From the NCBI GenBank assembly GCA_001179505.1, contig CDMY01000381.1, forward strand, positions 60,125 to 83,877: 23,753 bases of DNA. The letters are read 5' to 3'. Source of the DNA: Vitrella brassicaformis (taxonomy: Eukaryota; Sar; Vitrellaceae). This document shows positions 17,319-23,753 of the stretch, one piece after another. The notes beneath the pieces were generated by a model that searched no databases, was not told where the DNA came from, and worked only from the letters and a program-made list of their open reading frames with translations. The first letter of the stretch is position 1, and each line of letters begins with the position of its first letter. The position numbers and the translations under genes were made by a program.

Positions 17319-18094
17319 TACACGGTGCATTTCCCCTTGTCCTTCAGGTATAGTTCTTCCTTCCTACATGCACAAAACGTATCGAGCATAGATGTTGCCC
17401 TCCTGCTTCTTGCTTCATGCAGATATGAAGAGGATTCTTCGTGTGATGGCGAGTAGGATGATCATTGGCGAGTTACGTGCATCGTCATTTACTAGAGTTG
17501 AAGGCTGCTTGCATGGGTTCGGTCGCCTGCAACTTCGGTTTCTTGCTTATACCGTCGCTCAGGCACTCACTCTCTGTGTGTGTGTATATGTGTATATACG
17601 TGTTCTCACACTCGCATGCTCCAAAGTAATGTGACTGCAAGAATGATGCAAGTAATGTGAAGACAATTAACGATCAGCAGCCGTACGGCACATTCATCTG
17701 CTCAGGTTTTTCATGTGCTTTTTGTCGTTATTTGCCTTTCATCATGTTTGGGTCAGTCAGAGATCACTCTGTGTGCAAGAATGACTGGCCGAGGGTCAGT
17801 CAGAGATCACTCTGTGTGCAAGAATGACTGGCCGACACCTGTACATGTATAGACAACGTGCATGCATGTGCATACCTACCTACCTACCTTCACTCTCCAC
17901 CCTGCGAATGCAATCACGCATATCGCTCTCGGCAATCATTGCCTTTCGTGCGTACACACAAATCTAAAGCATATATATAAACTCATACAATTCAACAATA
18001 CCCAACAAAAGCCCTGAGGTTTGTCGTGTAATGTAAGGAAAATGAGTTTCACGTTCTTTCAGAAACTCACGTGAACTTCCTGTTTTCAAAGTCC
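17319..18094. other. Intergenic region downstream of the NYN gene
   Basis: About 775 nt without a convincing gene. It holds a 43-bp tandem duplication (17750-17835), a TACC/CTAC simple repeat near 17873-17888 and an A/T-rich patch with ATATATATAA near 17971-17982. The plus-strand NYN gene and the minus-strand membrane-protein exons converge here, so both 3' ends fall in this interval. No clear poly-A signal is seen. Confidence 0.5.
17750..17835. repeat. Perfect 43-bp tandem duplication, each unit a potential hairpin
   Basis: 17750-17792 and 17793-17835 are identical. Within each unit GGTCAGTCA near the start pairs with TGACTGGCC near the end (nine pairs with one G-T wobble), enclosing a loop of about 22 nt. 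The identity suggests a recent duplication. Confidence 0.9.
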
Positions 18095-18454
18095 CTAGGG
18101 TTGGAGTTCTCGCGAGAACGAAGTTGAAGCGAGAAGTCCCTTCGTTCTCGCGAGAACTCCGACACTAAGGACTACTGCGGCCAGTGTCGCCACACCTGAA
18201 AAAACACATTAGAGGATAGATTGGGTGACGAAAGCATCTCTCACCTGCGGTAGCCACAGCCGCATATGGGTAGCGCCTGTGGAGCAGCACATCCGAGTCC
18301 ACACGGAAAAGATCCATCCAGAACAGGTTCTGAGAGGCATTCGCAGTGGAGTTGCCGATCACATGGCCTTCGCAGTATCCCGGATCGTATGCGCACTGCT
18401 GTGTGTTGCAGAGTGAGTCCCATTGCTGGTCGTCAATGCTGGCAGCAGGGCAAC
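18095..18454 (-). CDS. C-terminal exons of a type I membrane protein (partial)
   Basis: Two exons, 18454-18245 and 18195-18095, are joined by a 49-nt GT-AG intron in phase and end at TAG (18097-18095). Exon 1 is cysteine-rich (CPAASIDDQQWDSLCNTQQC, then CAYDPGYCEGH), followed by two N-glycosylation sequons (GNSTANAS) and DLFRVDSDVLLHRRYPYAAV. Across the junction lies a hydrophobic segment, VATLAAVVLSVGVL, then a basic ART and a short tail. This is the layout of an extracellular domain, one membrane helix and a short cytosolic end. Upstream exons were not found. The acceptor needs a phase-1 partner, which does not fit the phosphatase frame to the right without a shift. It may still be an alternative membrane-anchored 3' end of that gene; I cannot show it. 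Confidence 0.5.
18103..18160. repeat. 21-bp perfect inverted repeat, each arm itself containing a 14-bp palindrome
   Basis: Arm 18103-18123 is the exact reverse complement of arm 18140-18160, with a 16-nt loop. Each arm contains the self-complementary GTTCTCGCGAGAAC. It lies inside the terminal exon of the minus-strand membrane protein, coding part of its cytosolic tail and reaching close to the stop. It could form a strong hairpin in RNA or be a binding site for a dimeric protein. Confidence 0.9.
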
Positions 18455-18613
18455 CTGCAAAATCACACGACAGCACGATGGCGTGTCCTCAGCTGTGGAC
18501 CGCCGGACCATGAAGGCCCAATCAGTGCCATGGTCCTTTCCTGATCCTGTGGGCCCAAAACCCCCGAAAAACATGTGGGTTTTGCCCTTTGGTTCCTACT
18601 CTCGCGACTCAGC

Positions 18614-19022
18614 ATGTTGTCCATTTGCGTCGTCGTTCTGATAGGCCTTACGGTTTGCGTGGGGGCCGCTTCAATGCCACGGAGAAGGAGCCTCAGGACA
18701 GAAGAGGTCGTCCAGGGACGATAGCTGAGGAAATTCAACAGCGCTATCAAAGGGGGAAATCCCCAGGCCCCCCAAGTCGGCTCCTCGGAGAGATCCGAGC
18801 TCAGCCTGCCCGAGCGCCCCCAAGCCACCGGACGAGGAGAAGGCTTGCCAATGGACCTACAACCGCCCCCCCTCCCGGGGCTTTTGCGACAACTTCGATG
18901 CCTGCAAGAAGGTGTGAGACGACACGGGTGCGGCATTCACCCCGTTCAAATGTGAGGTGGATGCCGACAAGGTGTCTGCGAAAGGCTCTCTCGAAGCATA
19001 CAAAGCCGCAGAAGTGACTTAG
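18614..19022 (+). pseudogene. Secreted cysteine-containing protein, broken by stops and a frame shift
   Basis: The ATG at 18614 begins a textbook signal peptide (MLSICVVVLIGLTVCVGA), then basic SMPRRRSLRTEEVVQGR. TAG at 18722-18724 interrupts the frame, which otherwise continues LRKFNSAIKGG. At the C run 18817-18821 the sense moves to another frame: PPDEEKACQWTYNRP, GFCDNFDACKK, TGA at 18915-18917, then DDTGAAFTPFKCEVDADKVS and a stop at 19020-19022. The spaced cysteines (CQW, FCDNFDAC, FKCEV) suggest a small disulfide-bonded secreted module. I do not recognise the family. Three lesions in about 130 codons argue for a pseudogene, though introns or sequence errors could explain some. It lies opposite the minus-strand genes around it. 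Confidence 0.45.
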
Positions 19023-19629
19023 TCTTATGAATTGTCTGCGTGTCTGGAGTGGGTGCATGCCTGTTGTGTGTGTCATGCACACACACGCATTTATGTCTCC
19101 CTGCCTGTCTGTCTACCACTTGCCTACTGGCTACGTCCTTACATACATAGAGACATACATACAGGCTCCTTTTTTCGCATGCATGGGCCGCATTCATCCT
19201 TCCTTGCCATCCATCCCTCCATCCCATCGTTGATCGACTCCACTCTCGAGTACAGATCTACTCTGAGATGTGTGCCACTCCTCCATCTACTCTGTCCCCC
19301 GTCCTTACATGTCTACTCGTGTCCATGAGTGGGGGCTTCCTATGGTGGATGAGTTTTGTCTCTGCTTGGGCGTGAGTGTCGCTGCGCCAGTTTTATGCTG
19401 GGCTCGAGCCACTATCCGCTAGCCACATTTTCTGACGAGTCTTCGAGACTCACGTGGCACTAGGTGTTTGTCTCTAACGTATTGCAGTTGCCCTTTTTTC
19501 TTGCAGTCATGGACATGCACTGTACGTTGCAATCCATCACAAGACACGGAACAGAAAAGAAAAGATCGTTGACACCCAAGAAACCGACTGGGTTGTCCAC
19601 ACCATGAAGATGAATCGATATAATCGACA
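19023..19629. other. Intergenic region
   Basis: About 600 nt with no supported gene. It contains low-complexity stretches (ACATACAT near 19140-19162 and CCATCCAT near 19207-19225) and pyrimidine-rich sequence. No frame shows family-like motifs or linked splice sites. Confidence 0.45.
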
Positions 19630-20436
19630 TTACGCATCTCTCAACTCATCGGGCAGTGGTTCTCTGTTAGCAAAAACTTGCCCTTCTCCCTGCATGCACA
19701 CCAAAATAAAGAATGTGTGTACGGGTGATGCATAGGCACGTCACGTCGATCCATGGGCTCAGCTCACCTCAAGTACGTGATAACTCTGTCGAGGCCGCAC
19801 TCGAGCTGATAGTCGCACCTTGAGCTGGAGCGGCTTCCAATTGTAGATAAACTGACCCACACAAAGGAACAGAGACACAGGTCATGTCGACGCATGGATG
19901 AAGCCAGCTGATCCATACTACCTTGACGACGTGGCCTGATGGATGGCTGGGGTCCCTCCAAAGCTCCAAAAACAAAGTCTGAGAGCATGCAGAGGCATGT
20001 TGGAACAATTGCCATTCTCTCGCAGCTTCGGCCCCTACCGATGCAAGCGGCGGCTGGCGGCCGTCAAAGCCCTCCAAATATCTGACAGAGACAGAGACAC
20101 AGTCCCTTTCTCCCGCCGGCATTTCGCGTTGTGTGTCTCCAGACACCTCAGGAGATAGCTGGGGGAGCTGTCATGTGTGGCAAAGAGCATGAAACTGAGG
20201 CTGTTCCAGAACTTAGAGGCCTCGTCCAGACCCGGTGTCTGAAACGAATCAGAGAGAACAGAGACACGACAGCAGTCGATTCGTGTGGTCACTTGCTGAC
20301 AAACCTTCTTGAGTCGCTTGGTTGCCCGCTGCTGTAGGTCAGGATCATATGGATTGGCCTTCGCCTCGAGCAGATCGGCCATAGTTGAGAAGAAATACTC
20401 GGCCGGAAAAGCAGAGAACATAGGATGGCCGTACAC
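19630..20436 (-). CDS. Histidine acid phosphatase, C-terminal half (5 exons; 5' part missing)
   Basis: Exons 20436-20305, 20238-20147, 20081-19922, 19851-19768 and 19689-19630 (TAA) join in phase with GT-AG introns and no frame shift. The C-terminal half of the histidine acid phosphatase fold is clear: FFSTMADLLEAKANPY, then FMLFATHDSSPSYLLRYLEG with the catalytic HD pair, then TLFLELWRDPSHPSGHVVKF and IYNWKPLQL, matching the family's 'HD.T...LL..L', 'FELW' and 'VR..YNGKPL' blocks. The enzyme hydrolyses phosphate esters through a phosphohistidine; the nucleophilic RHG motif belongs to the N-terminal half and is not in the window. The exon upstream of 20436 (ending around IAEALHYS, 20480-20520) meets the retrotransposon at 20521. 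The insertion therefore lies in or next to an upstream exon, and the gene may be disrupted unless the element is intronic. Confidence 0.72.
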
Positions 20437-20520
20437 CTGAGACAAGAAGGGAGAGATTGAGAGCCGTGTCTTTCCCGACTTTCATTTCCGACCACGCTGT
20501 AGTGAAGGGCTTCGGCTATG

Positions 20521-22832
20521 CACGGCCACCTGACCAGGAGTTCCGCCATCTGCCGTGTCGAGCCTGCAATTCACTCGTTTGTGGGCCGTGTGTGGAGGCC
20601 GAGGAGTCTGCCCGCCGGAACTCTCGCACGGCGCGGAATGAGGCTCATTGTCCCTTCGCGGGGGAGCCCTGGCATGCCGCCATCTTGGAGCTAGAGAGGG
20701 AGTGGGGGTGGCCTCCCTCCTCGTGGGAAGGATTTGCTGAGGGCCGCCTCTATGAGGAGCGCTTCCATCTACCTATAACGTGCCTCCTGCGAACCTTTGG
20801 CCTGCTGATTGGCCCGCTGGGTACCGGCTACTCCCGTGACGACAATGCCGCTCGGATCCGAGACATGATGAACACCGGTGAGCTCTCCGAGGACACGGCG
20901 CGTCTTGCTTTGGCGACAATCGCCGTCGAGAGCCCCATGCGAGCGGCTGCGCTGCGCAGCATGGTCTTCCTTCCTCGCCTTCCCCCTGTCACCCAACTTC
21001 AACAGCGGGGAGGCCTTCTTCATTCCGCCAGCTTCAGCATCACATTCCGTTTTGTTAACGAGAATGGTGCCAACAACAACTGCCTGCTCGAGGCAGCGAT
21101 TCGCAAGCTGCGTCTGGGGCGGCTTCGACTCTTCAATGGACGGTCGGCTGATCGTCTTCCCACCCCTATCCCCGGACCAGCAGAACTGCGCCGGCTAGTG
21201 GTAGGGGACCTTGAACGACGGCGTGCTTCGGGTCAATTGGACGCCTTCTTCGCGAGACCTCGCGACCACATCTTGGACGTCAGGCGGAATTCGTCACTTA
21301 CCGAGTGTGACGTTCGCTCTCTGGCCAACGTGACGGCAGCCTCCATCGTTCTCTGCGTCCTTGCCGAGGAACAGTTCGAATACCCCACCGTCCCGCTCTT
21401 GCTTCGCGAGCATGAGACAATTCACCCCGAGGGCGGACGTGTGCAGCGGCCGAGGACGGCCCTGGAGCCCTTCCCTCCCCCCCCACCGATTCTCTTCATT
21501 TCCTACGCTGGCAACCACTTCATGTCCCTACTACCGTTGGATGAGAGTGATCCCGCAGCGGGTGCGGAGGTTGCAGGCGACTGGTGCCGATGTGTTGAGT
21601 GGCCGTGCGCCTGTATGGAAGTCGCGAGAGATGATAGCCATGCTGCGGGCCCGTCAGACGGCCTCGGGAATCCATCGGAGACACGTCCCCCTGCTGCCAT
21701 CAATGGACCGACCCGCCTCGTACCGCCTCCCTCTCCCCCGGAGGGCATCGCCAATCCAGGGACCTCACCTCGCTCGGCCATCCGACGCCAGCGTCGCACC
21801 GATAGACAACGGCAATGCCGCACCCGCCGGCGTTTGCAAGAGGAGGCGGCCGTACCGACCCGTAAGGATTTGGAGGAGGAAGTGGCGTCCAGTGGCCTGG
21901 AAAATCGACACGACCAGGACACCCACATGGATTCGGTCAATGGCGATGCAGCCCCGTCCACGGGAGATGACCAAGAAGTCGATAGGACGAACGAAGTGGG
22001 AGACACCATGGATGGACGTGGATGGATGGATATGGCGGAGGACCGCGATTTGACAGTGGGCAGGGGAAGGGCAGATGCCAGCGGGCAACTCACTCTGGAT
22101 GAGCTGATATCTCGCGAAGGCCGCGGATCCTCGGGTGCAGATCCATCTTTGGCGGCGGGGCCGAATAGCGGCGATCGCCCCACACTTCCCCCCGATCGGC
22201 CTGGGGCTCTGGCTGACATGACGTCGCGCGAGGGCTACGACCCGGACAACTGTGACCCGCCCGAGGGCCTTCGAGAGTTGGTCGACATCCTCGATGCTTG
22301 GGATGACACAAGAGAGCATCTTCAACACCGACCCTCTGATGCGGCAGAGATCGCAGCACGCGAGGGCTTTGACCCGGAGAACTCAGATCCTCCAGAAGGG
22401 CGTCGCGACCCGGGAGGCATCTTCTCGGCTTGGCTCGATGATCCCGCCGCCCCTACGCCTCCCTCTCAGCCGCCGGCAGATGTCCGCCGGCGCTCAGCCA
22501 GAAACAGAGGTTTTGGCAGATGTATGATATGTACGGCTTTCTGTGGCGGTCAATGCTTCCGTCAGCAGGGTGCGGGGCAACCCAGGGGGAGGGGCCGCCG
22601 GGCCCGTGAGTTGCGACGACAGCGGACGGAGCCCGACCTTCCCCCGCCGCCCCCCTGTTCTAACCAAGCGGGCGGCTCTCAACCGCCTCCTTCGTCGTCC
22701 CCACCACCCCCACCACCGCCCCCGCCTCCTCCACCTTCCCCCCCGCCACCGTCACCACCTTCGATCACCCGAGACACAGTCGTTCCGCCTCCAGACACCC
22801 GAGACACGCCCCCGGACACCCGAGAACGGTAG
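20521..22832 (+). pseudogene. Retrotransposon ORF (right copy): zinc-finger remnant, OTU protease, duplicated linker, polyproline
   Basis: A single open frame of about 770 codons runs from the truncation point to TAG at 22830-22832. It retains CRAC and CGPC of the zinc cluster, then the OTU domain with Cys at 21081-21083 (NNNCLLEAAI) and His at 21516-21518 (GNHFMSLLP). The acidic linker holds the two related repeats SREGYDPDNCDPPEG and AREGFDPENSDPPEG, each ending in an AW.D(D) block. A CxxCxxxCxxxC cluster (CMICTAFCGGQC) and a polyproline run follow. There is no native start. Unlike the left copy, the OTU region is uninterrupted, except that length differences near 21550-21590 alter about 15 residues after the catalytic His. 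The stop follows DTPPDTRER; the left copy reads on here, so the stop comes from a one-base loss near 22825. Confidence 0.78.
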
Positions 22833-23753
22833 GTCGAGGCGGGGACGGTGAAGGAGGTGCTTCGCAGCCTGTACCGCCAACGCGCCGAGCTCGGGGGAGG
22901 GGTCGCGGTAGAGGAGCACGTGGAGCTCCACGAGGCGTCCGAGGTGCTCGAGGTAGGGGAGGATTTGTGCCCCCGCCGCCGCCCGGCCCGCCACCCGGTG
23001 ACCCGGGAGATGGCGGGGCAGGAGATGGTGACTCGGGCGGCAATGGGCCGCCCCCAAACGGAGGAGGACCTCCCCCTCCCCCTGGTCCACAACCTGACCC
23101 GCCCCACGACTCCCACTGGTTTCGCTCGAAAGGAATTTTCCCGCAGCGTGGGGTTGACTATCTTCGCACTCTCACTGCCGAGCAACGGGATGACCACTTT
23201 AAGCTGGGCATTCGCACCATATCACGCATCCCTGGATGTGTCCGCCACTCGCTAAAGATGGTGTTGGATACCACCGAGAAGTATGTGAAGGACGAGGAGG
23301 ATTCGGATGTCGGCTGCTTGACAGCTATTTTCTTGCCGACTATGCTGCTGTTCCCGATGAATCGTGGCGGGACGGGCGGCCACCGCAAGTGGGGTTCTCG
23401 CTTCAAGCGTTTTTTGCTGGAGAATGGCAAGGATTACTCGACGAGTCCAGAAATTTTGCTGAGCAGGGTCGCCACGTTTTCGCTCCACGTGGCGACGGAC
23501 CAGTGGAAGGCGTGCCCGAGCCATCCCTAGAGGAGATCAAGCTGCGAGCGACAGAGAGGTTTGTGAAACAGGGGGAGCTGTCACGTGCGGCACGACGGCT
23601 GACGGCCGCCAAGGTCGCTCCAGCGACGGCGGCGACACTCCAGCAGCTCAAGGACCTACACCCTGCAGCTCCGCTCCCCACAAAGCCGCAGCCCCAGAAC
23701 GGCCCGGATGGACCGCCCCTCCCTCTCACGGTCCCACCCAGAGTTCTACTGGC
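22833..23753 (+). pseudogene. Retrotransposon ORF (right copy): pre-RT region, frameshifted, runs off right edge
   Basis: The conserved segment HWFRSKGIFPQRGVDYLRTL and CLTAIFLPTMLLFPMNRGG is readable from about 22967, matching the left copy. Near 23412 the T run after CGT lacks one base relative to the left copy, throwing the frame off (false stop at 23528-23530). The original sense resumes in another frame as EPSLEEIKLRATERFVKQGE and AARRLTAAKVAP...LKDLHP, the helix that precedes the reverse transcriptase. The window ends before the first RT block. Confidence 0.75.

Larger units (their letters stand above)
20521..23753 (+). mobile_element. Right copy of the OTU/RT retrotransposon, 5'-truncated and inverted relative to the left copy
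   Basis: From CACGGCCAC at 20521 the plus strand matches the minus strand of 3740-519 almost base for base up to the window end. Sequence left of 20521 is unrelated to the left element, so this copy lacks the signal-like peptide and most of the zinc-finger region. 5' truncation is typical of target-primed reverse transcription and fits a non-LTR element. The junction falls beside the acid phosphatase gene, which is on the other strand. Differences from the left copy are scattered substitutions and a few one-base indels. Confidence 0.88.

Noticed and set aside
17392-17634. 80-codon plus-strand frame after the NYN gene
   Set aside because: It ends in TG-repeat-derived CVCVYVYIRV sequence and has no motif or splice context.
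13604-18724. Reassignment of TAG to an amino acid
   Set aside because: In-frame TAGs occur at 13604 and 18722, but TAG also ends the MRS2-like, membrane-protein and secreted genes at natural positions, so codon reassignment is not supported.
19689-19851. An alternative cysteine-containing frame (RCDYQLECGLDRVITYL) for the end of the acid phosphatase
   Set aside because: It would need a frame shift, while the chosen frame runs in phase through both last exons to TAA without one.
22679-23197. Long glycine/arginine-rich frames opposite the polyproline region (also 1230-1786 on the plus strand)
   Set aside because: They are the antisense of proline codons (CCN/NGG) in the retrotransposon ORF and show no conserved motif.

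Overview
The window looks like nuclear DNA of a GC-rich, intron-dense unicellular eukaryote. The reading frames only make sense when joined across many short GT-AG introns (about 31-110 nt, often TG-rich and ending in CAG), and the families are eukaryotic (MRS2-type transporter, NYN domain, ankyrin/C2, non-LTR and Copia-like retroelements). From general impression only, I would guess a chromerid-like alveolate alga (Vitrella-like). That guess rests on style, not on a match.

Layout. Positions 1-4209 (minus) hold a degenerate copy of a large non-LTR-type retrotransposon. Its product is modular: a hydrophobic signal-like N-terminus, a cysteine-rich zinc-finger cluster, an OTU-type cysteine protease domain, a low-complexity linker with an internal duplication, a polyproline stretch, and a reverse transcriptase that runs off the left edge. 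Just upstream of its ATG (4431-4693) is an array of small hairpins with a constant loop and covarying stems. Positions 20521-23753 (plus) hold a second, 5'-truncated copy in opposite orientation. Positions 519-3740 and 20521-23753 therefore form a roughly 3.2 kb inverted repeat around the host genes. Two shorter retroelement remnants lie at 5027-5421 (+) and 5810-6151 (-).

Between the arms lie host genes: a secreted M14 zinc carboxypeptidase (6203-7828, -); an MRS2/CorA-like Mg2+ transporter with the GMN motif and two membrane helices (8601-10393, -); a roughly 20-exon ankyrin/coiled-coil/C2 gene (10747 to about 14650, +) cut at its C2 domain by a truncated Copia-like Gag-protease fragment (14603-15883, -); a compact three-exon NYN-domain gene (16620-17318, +); two exons encoding the C-terminus of a type I membrane protein (18095-18454, -); a damaged secreted cysteine-containing protein (18614-19022, +); and the 3' half of a histidine acid phosphatase (19630-20436, -). 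The missing 5' half of the phosphatase lies beyond the right-hand retrotransposon.

A recurring feature is that well-conserved host domains are interrupted by single-base frame shifts, mostly at short C or G runs, while splice sites and phases stay intact. This suggests either consensus errors in the sequence or a decaying segment. The host genes show no operon-like logic. The theme of the window is repeated retroelement invasion, with one Copia insertion and one non-LTR insertion each cutting or abutting a host gene.
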